A DNA stretch of 64,000 bases from Turneriella sp942492915 (GTDB lineage Bacteria > Spirochaetota > Leptospiria > Turneriellales > Turneriellaceae): contig OW818662.1 in NCBI GenBank assembly GCA_942492915.1, positions 1,860,001 through 1,924,000 of the forward strand. The letters run 5' to 3'. The notes beneath the pieces were generated by a model. The model searched no databases. It saw only the letters and a list, made by a program, of their open reading frames with translations, and was not told the DNA's origin. Shown in pieces: positions 47,617 to 57,054 of the stretch (the stretch's first letter is position 1; the number at the start of each line of letters is the position of its first letter). The position numbers were made by a program, and so were the translations under genes.

Positions 47617-48348
47617 TTATTTCTTGGCCTTTTCGGCAAAAAGGCGCGTGGCAGCCACGACACACAGTATGGGCGTTAATACTGCCCCGACGAAAGGCAC
47701 AAACAGAAAGACGTGCGAAAAGACACCGACACCTGTTGCTTCGGCGCGGTAGCCTTTTGCCATTGCATTAAACTCACCCGGCCGCCCCAGCAGTTCAAAC
47801 ACATAGTCAAAATACGATCGACCGACAAAGTAACTCGACGCGGTGAAGCTGAGTATCGGTTGCAGCGGCCCGGTGAAAAGCAGAAGCAGCGAAAAAAATG
47901 TCTGCACAACCAGCAATTTAACGTTATAGACAATCGACGAAAAAATATAGCCGATCATTTCGAGATTACTGATCTTGAGGGTACTGACACCCTCTTGCAA
48001 CAGAATTTTCTCTACCAGCGTCGAAAGAAACGGAATAACCAGTATCGAGAAGAGCGTCAGAAAAACCCGGAGCAAAAATGTGAACATCAGGTAGAGTATC
48101 ACGATCTTCAGAATAAACTGAAAAGTGACTGCCACATACTGTAAAAATTTCGGCCAATCGTTCACGTCGAACGCGAGCTTGTCGCCGACGTAACCCAGCA
48201 TATAAACCCAGACGAACACTGCCATCGCCACGACGATGACCGCGGTGATCACCAGAGGCAATATGGTATAGCCCCAGAGTTTTTTTTCGGTCATGTAACC
48301 GAAGCTGCTGAGCGGCATCGAGAAACCACGTGAGATACGAGCGAACAT
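47617..48348 (-). CDS. EI24/CysZ-domain membrane protein
   Basis: 243 residues with four to five long helices (WGYTILPLVITAVIVVAMAV, FILKIVILYLMFTFLLRVFL and others). The C-terminal GVGVFSHVFLFVPFVGAVLT is the characteristic EI24/CysZ stretch. CysZ in E. coli transports sulfate, but this family is broad and transport of sulfate here is only a possibility. cysK lies 10 kb away, not in one operon. The start is ATG 48348, divergent from the lgt-like gene. Confidence 0.82.
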   Translation of the reverse strand: MFARISRGFSMPLSSFGYMTEKKLWGYTILPLVITAVIVVAMAVFVWVYMLGYVGDKLAFDVNDWPKFLQYVAVTFQFILKIVILYLMFTFLLRVFLTLFSILVIPFLSTLVEKILLQEGVSTLKISNLEMIGYIFSSIVYNVKLLVVQTFFSLLLLFTGPLQPILSFTASSYFVGRSYFDYVFELLGRPGEFNAMAKGYRAEATGVGVFSHVFLFVPFVGAVLTPILCVVAATRLFAEKAKK

Positions 48349-48463
48349 GTGCTCAGGTAAAGAAATCGCCCGCCTTGACGTAAAGTAGAATTCGTGCGGA
48401 GAATTCTGCTGTTCCCTTAACCGTAAGGGATTGACGTTGCGTTTTTCGCCGCATGTCTGCCAT

Positions 48464-49354
48464 ATGCTAAGACGTCTGAAACCTCTGGTTTACCTCATGC
48501 CGCTGCTGCTCGCCGCGTGCACCTATAAAGAAGGAATGCTCAAGAGCACTATCGTCTCGTGGGCGCAGGTTTCCCCGTATGGTATCACCATGGCGCTTGC
48601 CTTCTATTCGGCGTTTCTGCTGATTGAGCGCGAATTTCCCCGGGTTGGGCTCAAAGTTCAGCTCGGCGACTACATTCTTCTCGCCGGGGTCGTCGGAGGC
48701 ATCGTCGGAGCCAAAGTTGCGTATGTGATAGAAATCCGCAACTCGCCTGAATTCATGAGGGGCTCGCTGTTCTCGCACCTTTTTTCGGGGGCGGGCCTGA
48801 CCTGGTATGGTGGATTTATTCTAGCGAGCGCGGCGATCATCTATATTCTGCGAAGAAACAAGGTGAATATTCTGTTCGGTATGGATTTACTCGCCCCTAT
48901 GCTTGCGCTCGGTTATGTGTTCGGCAGGGCCGGTTGTATTTTTTCGGGTGACGGTTGTTATGGCGGGCTCTGCACCCTTGAGTGGCCAGCGCCTTTTTGC
49001 ATGAGTTTTCCCAATGGCGCAGCGAGCTGGACCGAATGGCTCATGACGCATGGGAACGGCAACCCCGCAGCCACGGCTATCAACACGCCTTTTTTTGAGA
49101 GTATGTTCTCGTTTCTGTGTTTTATTTTTCTGTGGTCAGTGCGCAAGCGCGATTGGCCACTGGGCTCAAAATTCTTTCTTTACCTCTTTTTGCACGCGCT
49201 GTTCCGGTTTTCGATTGAATTCATCAGGCTGAATCCGCGCGACGTGTTCGGCGTGTCGCAGGCGCAGTTCATTTCGATAATTCTGATGCTGATCTCGGTA
49301 GCATACGTGGGTATTGCCTTCGCGCGTCGCCCCGCCGCGCTGAAGAACGGCTAA
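48464..49354 (+). CDS. lgt: Prolipoprotein diacylglyceryl transferase family protein
   Basis: About 296 residues, seven predicted helices. Lgt features: AGLTWYGGFI (the Y/H-GG loop) and the signature region GRAGCIFSGDGCYGG, where canonical enzymes have GRIGNFINGE; N is replaced by C/S and E by D. C-terminal RFSIEFIRLNPRDVFGVSQAQ keeps the conserved R-x-P block. Similar GDG variants exist in Bacteroidetes Lgt, so it may be the working enzyme, needed for the many lipoproteins here. ATG 48464 is the preferred start; TTG 48431 also fits. Residues near the start (LMPLLLAAC) look like a lipobox, perhaps by chance. Confidence 0.78.
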   Translation: MLRRLKPLVYLMPLLLAACTYKEGMLKSTIVSWAQVSPYGITMALAFYSAFLLIEREFPRVGLKVQLGDYILLAGVVGGIVGAKVAYVIEIRNSPEFMRGSLFSHLFSGAGLTWYGGFILASAAIIYILRRNKVNILFGMDLLAPMLALGYVFGRAGCIFSGDGCYGGLCTLEWPAPFCMSFPNGAASWTEWLMTHGNGNPAATAINTPFFESMFSFLCFIFLWSVRKRDWPLGSKFFLYLFLHALFRFSIEFIRLNPRDVFGVSQAQFISIILMLISVAYVGIAFARRPAALKNG

Positions 49355-49362
49355 ATCACTTC

Positions 49363-50286
49363 GTGGTGTTACCTGCCGACGCACCACGAGGTCTTGCACC
49401 GTCTGAGAGAGGCACACATGCTTCAATTTTCTATCGGGCCAATGGCGATGCGCAGGCCGACCGCCGCAACATCAGGGTCTTGCAGACGATTGTTGCGAAG
49501 GCGACGACTCCGGTCAGCGCCGAAATTTTTTACCACCTGCCGCGCCGGTTGAGCGACTGGACAGACCCAGGCAACGGCGTTCGCTACACGAGGTTGCGCA
49601 ATGATTCTGAATGGCCTCTGGCAGAACGAATCGCAAGACTTGGCAATGCAACCGTGCTGGTTTTCGACGGCGCCCTTCTGCTTTCGGCGAGCGATGTCTG
49701 GCATCTGCTGGGTTACGCCCGGCAACACGAACGCGTGCTTCTACAGGCACGACGCGCAGTACACGCCCCACACGAAAGTTGCCCGGCCTTTGCGCTACGC
49801 GAGGCGCGCCTGCATCTGCAACACCGCGTCTGGGAACGCACCACAGACGCCACAGCTATGGCGCTCAGGGTTAATGGACAGAATCAACGCAGCGTGCGCG
49901 CGCTGGCAAGTTACACCGAGCTTTTGCGCGCCACAGCGCATGGGGATTTTTTTGCGTTCTATGGCAATAGCCGTGCAATTGGTACGCGCACACCGTACCG
50001 CTGGCTCGCGAGCCTCGGCCGCACAACCCGGGCTGTGCAGATCTGGCGCAATGAAGGCCGATTCGCCCGCAGCTATTCAGAAAAAACTCTGCTTTTTCAT
50101 ATTGCGCAAATCGCGGCGTATACCGCCGCAATTTTTTCTTTTGTCGCTCCCACGGCGGCGGCGATCATCATGGGCTTTGCAATTTGCATCACGCCCACCT
50201 TTTTTCTGGGCAATATAAATCCACTGCGCCCGGGTGAAACTATTCGCCGGCTTCTCGCAAGGTTCGCGCTTTATTTCATCGGGTGA
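49363..50286 (+). CDS. Protein of unknown function with C-terminal membrane helices
   Basis: Up to 307 residues from GTG 49363, 8 bp after lgt; the true start may be further in, since the first 30 residues look poor. The middle contains strand-helix patterns (ATVLVFDGALLLSASDVWHL) loosely like a nucleotidyltransferase fold, without a motif I can name. Two helices follow near the C-terminus (AQIAAYTAAIFSFVAPTAAA and IIMGFAICITPTFFLG). Its 3' end overlaps nadD by 16 bp on the opposite strand. Function unknown. Confidence 0.6.
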   Translation: MVLPADAPRGLAPSERGTHASIFYRANGDAQADRRNIRVLQTIVAKATTPVSAEIFYHLPRRLSDWTDPGNGVRYTRLRNDSEWPLAERIARLGNATVLVFDGALLLSASDVWHLLGYARQHERVLLQARRAVHAPHESCPAFALREARLHLQHRVWERTTDATAMALRVNGQNQRSVRALASYTELLRATAHGDFFAFYGNSRAIGTRTPYRWLASLGRTTRAVQIWRNEGRFARSYSEKTLLFHIAQIAAYTAAIFSFVAPTAAAIIMGFAICITPTFFLGNINPLRPGETIRRLLARFALYFIG

Positions 50287-50863
50287 AAGCTAGTCGGCGC
50301 CCTCGCCGCAATTTCTGCTGCCATTTGATACCGGCGGTCATCGTTCTCTGCGCGCAGTTGTTCTCGCACCGCAGTTGAAGAGATGTCATAGGCGAAATCA
50401 GAGACAAGATCAAACTGCATTTCCGGTACGTCAGGTACAACACCGTCCCGGCGAGCAAAGACCAGAAAACGCCAGCCCTGAACGAGTTCAGCTGATCGTT
50501 TCCATTGCCCAAGTTTTTCTGCCTGATCAGCCCCAACGACGATCGTCGGGGCTGCCACGCAGTATTTTTTCAGAGCTTCCAGAGTTTGAATGGTGTAATG
50601 TGGCCCGGGCAACCGGTGTTCAAGTACAGACAGCCGCACACGACCGTCCGAAATCTCGCGACTGAACATCTGCCGCAGCAGGCGAAAACGTTCGCGGTAC
50701 GTGAAGAGCTTTCTGCCTGATCGTAATGGCGCTTCGGGCGCCGGCATCACCACAACAATGCCCCGCTGGTATCTGTTTAGAACTGTTCTGACAATTGCAT
50801 AGTGCCCCGAATGCGGCGGATCAAAAGTGCCGCCAAAAAAAAAACGTCGGGTACTGCAACCAT
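50271..50863 (-). CDS. nadD: Nicotinate-nucleotide adenylyltransferase, frame broken at a T10 run
   Basis: NadD adenylates nicotinate mononucleotide in NAD synthesis. The nucleotide site FGGTFDPPHSGHY, the VVGADQAEKLGQWKR block and the ISSTAVREQL block are all present, and the C-terminus is complete. An ATG at 50863 follows the proA stop by one base and starts MVAVPDVFF, but ten T's (50835-50844) put it one base out of frame with GGTFDPPH. With nine T's the frame would be perfect. In the downstream frame no ATG, GTG or TTG occurs before 50753, which is past the active site. Possible reasons are slippage at the run, phase variation or a sequencing error; the gene is normally essential. Confidence 0.85.
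50835..50844 (-). other. Homopolymer T10 run in the nadD coding start
   Basis: Ten T's on the minus strand directly after the seventh codon of nadD. This is the point where the start-codon frame and the NadD frame separate. It is the longest homopolymer I noticed in a coding region of this window. Confidence 0.9.
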
Positions 50864-50864
50864 G

Positions 50865-52124
50865 TCAGGTACGCACTTCACCTGAGCCAAGAGCGACATA
50901 CCTTGTTGTCGTAAGGTCTTTGAGCCCCATGGGCCCCCGCACGTGCAGTTTCCCGGTGGCGATGCCTACCTCAGCACCCAACCCAAATTCGCCACCGTCA
51001 TGAAAACGCGTCGAACAGTTCACGAAAACTGCGGCTGAGTCGAGCGAATCGATAAATCGCTGCGCAAGGCTGTAATCGTTGGTGATAATGGCTTCGGTAT
51101 GTTTCGACCCATATTGCAAAATATGCCTCACCGCTTCATCGAGATCACGCACGGGACGCACCGACATAGCGAGACTAAGGTATTCATGCCCAAACCCAAG
51201 ATCGTTGACAAACGGCTCGGCACTCGCCCCCTGCGAGGTGACGTACGCAATACCGGCGGCGTCGCTGTGCAGGGTAACACCTTTGCCAGCGAGCGCCTGA
51301 AAGAGTGCCGCGGCATGCGGCCAGCCGCTATGAATCAACAGACACTCCGCAGCGTTGCATACGCCGGGACGCTGCGTCTTCGCGTTAATGACAATGTCCA
51401 GCGCCATTTGCAGCGGCGCATCTTTCTCAATAAAGATGCTGCAGACTCCCTTGTCATGTTTCACCACGGGTATGAGGCTGTTTTCGGTCACAAAACGAAT
51501 CAATGCCTCGCCGCCGCGGGGCACGACAAGGTCGATTTGTTTCACGCACCGCACAAGATCAACAATGAGTGCGCGCTCCGTCTTTTCGATCAACTGCACA
51601 GACTCTTCGGGCAACCCCTGCTCTTTAAGTGCCGCATGAAAGAGCGATACGAGTGCGCGGTTGCTGTGTATTGCCTCTTTGCCGCCACGCAGAATAACGG
51701 CATTGCCCGACTTAAGGCAGAGCGCGCCAACGTCGGTTGTCACGTTGGGGCGCGACTCATAAATCATCGCCACAACCCCAAGAGGCGCCCGCATTTTCGT
51801 AAGCCGCACGCCGCTCATCAGAGTTCGACCTTCGATCACCTCGCCCACAGGGTCAGGCAGCGCCACGATTTCTAGCAGAGCCTTGCTCATCGAATCGATA
51901 GTCTTGTCTGAGAGTGTCAGGCGGTCGACCAGACTCGCGTCAAGATTTGCCTCGCGCGCGTAGGCGATATCCCGCGCATTTTCGGCCTGAAGTTCAACGC
52001 GGCGCTCTTTCAGAAGCGCCGCAAGTCTGGTCAGAACCGCGTTCTTACGTACGCTTGTCGCAACGCGAAGTTCTTGCGAGACTTCGAGCGCGTTTTCGGC
52101 AATTTTGTATATATAATCGTTCAT
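50865..52124 (-). CDS. proA: Gamma-glutamyl phosphate reductase
   Basis: Reduces glutamyl 5-phosphate to the semialdehyde in proline synthesis. 419 residues from ATG 52124 (MNDYIYKIAENALEVSQEL). NADP-binding and catalytic blocks: LRGGKEAIHSNRAL, VPRGGEALIRFV and the nucleophile in QRPGVCNAAE, with a typical C-terminus FGLGAEVGIATGKLHVRGPM. The frame is open to 52334, but the extra part overlaps the divergent PpiD-like gene. nadD follows after one base. Confidence 0.95.
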   Translation of the reverse strand: MNDYIYKIAENALEVSQELRVATSVRKNAVLTRLAALLKERRVELQAENARDIAYAREANLDASLVDRLTLSDKTIDSMSKALLEIVALPDPVGEVIEGRTLMSGVRLTKMRAPLGVVAMIYESRPNVTTDVGALCLKSGNAVILRGGKEAIHSNRALVSLFHAALKEQGLPEESVQLIEKTERALIVDLVRCVKQIDLVVPRGGEALIRFVTENSLIPVVKHDKGVCSIFIEKDAPLQMALDIVINAKTQRPGVCNAAECLLIHSGWPHAAALFQALAGKGVTLHSDAAGIAYVTSQGASAEPFVNDLGFGHEYLSLAMSVRPVRDLDEAVRHILQYGSKHTEAIITNDYSLAQRFIDSLDSAAVFVNCSTRFHDGGEFGLGAEVGIATGKLHVRGPMGLKDLTTTRYVALGSGEVRT

Positions 52125-52215
52125 GGTTTGAAACGCAGGTACCGGCGCCCAGACGCGGGAACAGATCAGGCTTGAATTCAGTTTGCTGAGGTAAATCAAA
52201 ATCCGAGACTGGCGA

Positions 52216-53508
52216 ATGTCTGATACAACCGCCACCCTCAGGGAAAAAATCATCAAGGCAGGCACCTGGACTTTTTTGGCGTTTATTTTCGCCATTATCG
52301 TGTTCTCATTCGGCATGCCCGACGTGCTCGGCACAAAATCGAAAATCGACGCCTACAATGCAGCCAAAGTCGGTCCCGACTATTTGACCAAGGGCGAAGT
52401 GGCCGAGTACCAGAAGCGGCTCGAAGAGCGTATGGCACAGAATATGAAAGGCCTCGACGAGAAGAGCCGCAAGATGTTCGACGATATGACACGAGGACGC
52501 GCGCTCGATGAAGCCATTGACCGCAAAGTTTTTACCCAGCTGCTCTCACGCGCTGGCTATGTGCCCACAAGCTCAACCGAAGCGAAAGTTCTGGCAAATT
52601 TTTACAAAAAGCAGTTCTCTGAGTACATCGTGAATGGTAAACTCGACACTGAGCGCCTCAACGAATTTCTTTCACAGCGACGCCTGAGCCTTGACCAGAT
52701 CGGGCGCAACATGCTTCAGGAATACGGACCGGCCAAAGCGTACGAGATGCTGCAGGCAGCGTCGTATGCATCTGACTTTGCCGCGCTGGACGAGCTGCAA
52801 TTTGCTTCGACGCAGAGCTCATACCGTATCGTCGCGGTCGATGGCGCAACACGCGACAAAGCCTTGCGAGCGAAATACATTCCGTCTGAGAAAGAAATTC
52901 AAGATAAGTTCAAGCTCGAGTTTCTCAGCAAAGACCCGAAAGCAGTTCTCGACAATTCAAAACGCGACACCATCAAGGCAACGCTTTTCAGTGAAAAACG
53001 TGCCGGTCTCGAAAAAGAATTCACGCAGAGCCTGACGCAGGGAGCAAAAAGTGGTCTCGCGCAAGTCGCCGCGCTCGCGTCGGCGAAAATTGTAGCCATC
53101 GACGACGCAGGCTTAAGTACTGACCTCGACAGCAAAAAAGGCAAAGATAATGCGAATGTTGCACTGTCGCCCCTTGCGCAGTCAGATGTCTTTATGCGCC
53201 AGCGCCTATCAGCCCCTGTGGGCCAGGTTGTGGGTCCGGTGGATGCAGGCGGTTCTGTCTATTATTTCACAGTCGTCAGCCGCAAGGCCGCAACTCTGCC
53301 CACCTCTGCAGACTACGCAAAACTTTCCGCAAGGGCCAGCGAAGAAGCGGCCAAGTCAAAGAATTTGCCGAAAGACGTCACGTTCGAAAAGACTGCAGAC
53401 AATGCCGGAAAAACGAGCTATGCGCAGGTTTTAACGGCTGCGCTTGAAATTCACCGCAGCAATATTCGTATTATCCGCTACAATCAAACCGCAGAAAAGC
53501 CTGAATAA
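52216..53508 (+). CDS. PpiD/SurA-N-like membrane-anchored periplasmic protein
   Basis: 430 residues. A short cytoplasmic start, one membrane helix (TWTFLAFIFAIIVFSFGMPD), then a helical chaperone-like region with the SurA_N_3 layout seen in PpiD: a first block RGRALDEAIDRKVFTQLLSRAG and later YVNG-like FSEYIVNGKLDTERLNEFL. The C-terminal half has repeats of charged helices and a small beta part (GSVYYFTVVSRKAATLP). A catalytic parvulin motif is not clear. It may assist folding of outer-membrane proteins. Divergent from proA. Confidence 0.75.
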   Translation: MSDTTATLREKIIKAGTWTFLAFIFAIIVFSFGMPDVLGTKSKIDAYNAAKVGPDYLTKGEVAEYQKRLEERMAQNMKGLDEKSRKMFDDMTRGRALDEAIDRKVFTQLLSRAGYVPTSSTEAKVLANFYKKQFSEYIVNGKLDTERLNEFLSQRRLSLDQIGRNMLQEYGPAKAYEMLQAASYASDFAALDELQFASTQSSYRIVAVDGATRDKALRAKYIPSEKEIQDKFKLEFLSKDPKAVLDNSKRDTIKATLFSEKRAGLEKEFTQSLTQGAKSGLAQVAALASAKIVAIDDAGLSTDLDSKKGKDNANVALSPLAQSDVFMRQRLSAPVGQVVGPVDAGGSVYYFTVVSRKAATLPTSADYAKLSARASEEAAKSKNLPKDVTFEKTADNAGKTSYAQVLTAALEIHRSNIRIIRYNQTAEKPE

Positions 53509-53511
53509 CTT

Positions 53512-55794
53512 TCAGGCCTGACCGGCATTCGCTTCAATGATGATCAGCGCGAGATCGTCGCTTTCCTGACCTGACGAAGTGTAACTCTCAACGCGCTGGC
53601 GCAGAAACGCGAGTTGCTCGGGTGCGGTTTTGTCGAGCGACGATTCGATCCAGTCGAAAAACTTCTTTTGCCCCAGAATTTTACCTGACTTGTTGAACAC
53701 GTCGAAAGCTCCGTCAGAGTAGAGAATGACACGCAAGCGGCCGCGGGGCAGCGCGAGTTTTGATTCGTGGTATTCATTGGCGATAACACCGAGCAGGCGC
53801 TGGCTCTCTTCGAGTTTGATGAGGCCAGAGTCGGTATACAGCAGCGCCGGATGCTGGCCTGCGTTGATATAACGTAAGGCTATGGAATCCGCATTAAACT
53901 GCATCTGCAACGCAAACAGTGTGATAAACTCGTTACCGCGGTAATTTTCTGCGAGATAAGCATTGAGGCCACCGAGCGCTTCTTTGAGGCTCGCCTTACG
54001 ATCTGAGAGTGCACCGCGCAGGTACGCGCGGGCAAAGGCGACAAGGTAGCCGCTCGATATGCCGTGGCCGCTGACGTCGCCCAAAAGAACCACGAATGTG
54101 TTGGCGTCGATCTGCAGAAGATCAACGTAGTCACCCGTGACACTTTCGTACGCGCGGCTGTACGACCAGAATTCGAACGGCTCAAACTTGCGATGGCCCG
54201 GAATAACTTTCTTTTGAATGCGCGCGTTATAAGCAAGTTCGCGTTCACGGCGCCGCAGCTTGACATTTTCGATCAGAAACAGGTAGTTCTGTATCAACAC
54301 TTCTGCCTCACGCACAACCTGCCTCAGAAAACGAACGTCTTCACGGTAATAGGGCATGTTATCACGGCGTTCAGAAATCATGATGCCCGCCTTGAACTTG
54401 TTCATGCCGATGACCATGAACGCGCCCCTGCCCTGCAAAAAGTCCCGCACGGGCCCCACGAAAGTCTGCGTGAGCACAGCATAACGGTTCTTCGGCACCC
54501 AGGTGCGAGCTTGAATCCAGAAGGGGTCATCGTCAGGCAGATAAATTATCTTGTCGCTGTCGCTGTCCCAATTCGAAAAAAGATCGCGACTCATCACAAC
54601 CTTCACCCAATAACTGCCCAAACCTTCGACGAGCGAATTGGCAAGTTTTTCAATAAAATGCCCTGCCCGCCCGGGATTTGCAATCTGCTGCGAACTTTGC
54701 AGCAAGAAGCTTTCAAGTACCTTACGCCTCGAGCTGCTGTACTGGTCGAGCGAGGTCAGAAGCGCGGTGCGAAACGGATCGATGAGCAGCAAGAAGAGTC
54801 CCAGAATCCACAAGTGCCCGGCACGCGTCATTTCACTTTGGTAAATTTCTCCGAGGCTGAAGCCAATCGTAAACCAGTAGAGAAACCCAAAAAAGGCAAA
54901 GTACATGAACCGCACGGCAGCCAGACTGATTGGAACATGAAAGTTGACGAGTCCCCAGCGCAGGCTCAAAGTCAGAAAAATTATCGGAAAAAACGCGGGG
55001 AGAAAAAACAACGCATTGTAATTCACGTCTACGTGAACCGGAAAGTAATAGAGCATGAAGAAAAATGCCGGCGGCATCGCCACAGCAAAAACGAGGGATA
55101 GATTAAAAATGCGTTCTGCCCACAGCTTCTTGCCGAGACTGTGCTTTTCCTTGTCGCTCTCGGCTCGCACAAAAAGAAAGGCACAATACACGAACGTCAC
55201 AGAGAAGACGCCACCGAGCAACTTAATAAAGAAGATTTCAGCTTCAGAAGAGATTACCGGAAAGAAAAAATACATGGCGAGGGCAAAAAGCAGAATGGCG
55301 CCGTAGATCAGGCCCTGCGTACCTAGAGCGTAGACGCTGCGGTACATGTAGATAAAGGGTCCGATGATCAGTATATTGTAGACCAGAAAGAAACTGCCGG
55401 TATACTGGTTGGTAAAGTAGTCCACAAAAAACAGCATGTAGGCGCAGACAAAGACTGAGAACAGAATGTAAGCACGTTCGAGTCTGCGCACCCTGGAAAA
55501 AACGTAGAGAAACATTCCCGTAAACCAGAAGAAAAACGCCCCGGCATAAATGGGCAGAAGCGCCTGCACATACCTCAGATTCTGCGGAGGCAACAAGATA
55601 TGCGGCTCATTGTAAGGCCGCAGATACATCGCATCAGCCGGCACATCAAATGAAAGCGGAATAAGCGCCAGTGCATGGCCGGTGGTCAGCACCCGGGGCT
55701 GGTGAACGTCAATATAACGCTTCACTGCGCCTACCTGCAAAACGAACGCGACGAAGAGCGCACCGAAGGCCGAACCCCAGATCAACCGGCTCAA
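53512..55794 (-). CDS. Multi-helix membrane SpoIIE-type PP2C phosphatase
   Basis: 760 residues. About eight to ten membrane helices (residues 1-340), a GAF-like linker (about 350-510), a coiled segment (IENVKLRRRERELAYNARIQ) and a complete SpoIIE domain. Metal aspartates are in SVTGDYVDL (about 554), GDVSGHGISSGYL (about 572), YSDGAFDV (about 691) and QESDDLALI (about 745). It should dephosphorylate a phosphoserine partner. Encoded last in a three-gene group behind a degenerate paralogue (ATGA overlap) and a lipoprotein, which suggests a joint sensory module. Target unknown. Confidence 0.88.
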   Translation of the reverse strand: MSRLIWGSAFGALFVAFVLQVGAVKRYIDVHQPRVLTTGHALALIPLSFDVPADAMYLRPYNEPHILLPPQNLRYVQALLPIYAGAFFFWFTGMFLYVFSRVRRLERAYILFSVFVCAYMLFFVDYFTNQYTGSFFLVYNILIIGPFIYMYRSVYALGTQGLIYGAILLFALAMYFFFPVISSEAEIFFIKLLGGVFSVTFVYCAFLFVRAESDKEKHSLGKKLWAERIFNLSLVFAVAMPPAFFFMLYYFPVHVDVNYNALFFLPAFFPIIFLTLSLRWGLVNFHVPISLAAVRFMYFAFFGFLYWFTIGFSLGEIYQSEMTRAGHLWILGLFLLLIDPFRTALLTSLDQYSSSRRKVLESFLLQSSQQIANPGRAGHFIEKLANSLVEGLGSYWVKVVMSRDLFSNWDSDSDKIIYLPDDDPFWIQARTWVPKNRYAVLTQTFVGPVRDFLQGRGAFMVIGMNKFKAGIMISERRDNMPYYREDVRFLRQVVREAEVLIQNYLFLIENVKLRRRERELAYNARIQKKVIPGHRKFEPFEFWSYSRAYESVTGDYVDLLQIDANTFVVLLGDVSGHGISSGYLVAFARAYLRGALSDRKASLKEALGGLNAYLAENYRGNEFITLFALQMQFNADSIALRYINAGQHPALLYTDSGLIKLEESQRLLGVIANEYHESKLALPRGRLRVILYSDGAFDVFNKSGKILGQKKFFDWIESSLDKTAPEQLAFLRQRVESYTSSGQESDDLALIIIEANAGQA

Positions 55795-57047
55795 GCCCGC
55801 CCCCCGCTGATCATGATGAGCGGATATTCGCGCACGCTCAAAATGACTTCTTTGCCGGGGTGCAGATCAAAGCCCCCGCCCGGTTCAAAGCCACGAATTC
55901 CCAGCATACCGCTCTCTTTTACCCAGGTCCAGCCATTTTGATCCCGGTACGCAAGGTGGCTGCCGAAGGCCATAACGCGCAGCCGGTTCTCTGGCGCGTG
56001 CAGCGCGACAAGAAAACCTTCGAGCACTATGGCGCCATTTTCGTTTTCCACCAGGCTGCGGTTGAGCGCTGTCGCGAGCCCTTCGACGCTGTTCTGGTTA
56101 CGTGAAAGCGAATAGAAATAACCCTGCGCGGCAAAAAGCTGCAGGGCATTGCTGCGCGTCGAAGCGACGCTGAGCCTCAGCAGCATGGCAAAATACACCG
56201 AATCTGCTTTTTCTGCTTCGTCAGCCGCGGCACAACCGAAAATTGCTGCGAAGTGTTTTTTCTCCCATGCAGTATCGAGCTTCTGCACGCTGAAAGTTCC
56301 CGCCGCATAGCTCGAAACGCCACTGAGGTGGCGCTCGATACGTTCTGCCAGCTTGAACTCTTTTTTCAGGAATTCGCTTCGAGGTACTGTTCTCTCGAGC
56401 TGTTCATTTTCGAGTGCGAGCCCGATACGGTGCGCCGCATGGTCGAGTAATGGCAGTCTTTGTCTGTCTACAAGATCGTTAAATCCGATAAGCCCAATCA
56501 TTCTGTCTCTGAACATGACTGGCGTGACGAACTTGACCTTACGCGCCTGCATATAGGCCCTGAGCGGAGCTGAAAGAGTGCTGACCGACCGACTGCTCTT
56601 GTCTTCTGCAATTTCGTTGCGAAATTCTTCTGAGATATCATCCCTGAGACGCATTTTTCGTGGTTTTTTACCCTGCGCAAAGTAGTAAATGAAATCTTCT
56701 TCATCAAAGACCAGAAGGCGTAATCTGCCGATGCGCCACGCCCGAATCAGCCAACCTAAAAAATCGAGAACCTCTCCCAGGCGCGTAATGCGCGAAACCC
56801 GGTTGTCGAATGACACGAAACTCGTTTGCGCCGAATAGCGTGCCCCTAAGCCCATGCGCGAAATAATAAAATCTTTTAAGGGCTGCGCGAAAAAAATGTG
56901 CACGAAAAGAAAACCGACCACGATCACCGGCAATTCTTCACGAAAACGCGAAATGGCAAAAACCGCCAGCATCAGCGAAATAATATTTACTCCGAGGGAA
57001 AGACTTATCGCCCACCAGGGTAACGTTTGAATTCGCTGCCAGAACAT
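55791..57047 (-). CDS. GAF domain plus degenerate PP2C (pseudophosphatase)
   Basis: 418 residues. Two N-terminal helices (WAISLSLGVNIISLMLAVFA and VIVVGFLFVHIFFAQ), a GAF-like domain (about 70-215, VTPVMFRDRMIGLIGFNDLV), and a SpoIIE-like domain (about 225-418) that still shows the fold (ALNRSLVENENGAIVLEGFL, RLRVMAFGSHLAYRDQ, GFDLHPGKEVILSVREYP). The metal-binding aspartates are lost: the GDVSGHG element is absent and the YSDG element reads SVREY. It is shorter at the C-terminus. It probably regulates or pairs with the active phosphatase downstream, with which it overlaps by 4 bp. Confidence 0.7.
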   Translation of the reverse strand: MFWQRIQTLPWWAISLSLGVNIISLMLAVFAISRFREELPVIVVGFLFVHIFFAQPLKDFIISRMGLGARYSAQTSFVSFDNRVSRITRLGEVLDFLGWLIRAWRIGRLRLLVFDEEDFIYYFAQGKKPRKMRLRDDISEEFRNEIAEDKSSRSVSTLSAPLRAYMQARKVKFVTPVMFRDRMIGLIGFNDLVDRQRLPLLDHAAHRIGLALENEQLERTVPRSEFLKKEFKLAERIERHLSGVSSYAAGTFSVQKLDTAWEKKHFAAIFGCAAADEAEKADSVYFAMLLRLSVASTRSNALQLFAAQGYFYSLSRNQNSVEGLATALNRSLVENENGAIVLEGFLVALHAPENRLRVMAFGSHLAYRDQNGWTWVKESGMLGIRGFEPGGGFDLHPGKEVILSVREYPLIMISGGRA

Positions 57048-57054
57048 CAGTCTG

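Noticed and set aside
48414..48431. TCCCTTA-ACCG-TAAGGGA hairpin before the lgt-like gene
   Set aside because: A 7-bp stem near the possible TTG start; too short to call an element without conservation data.
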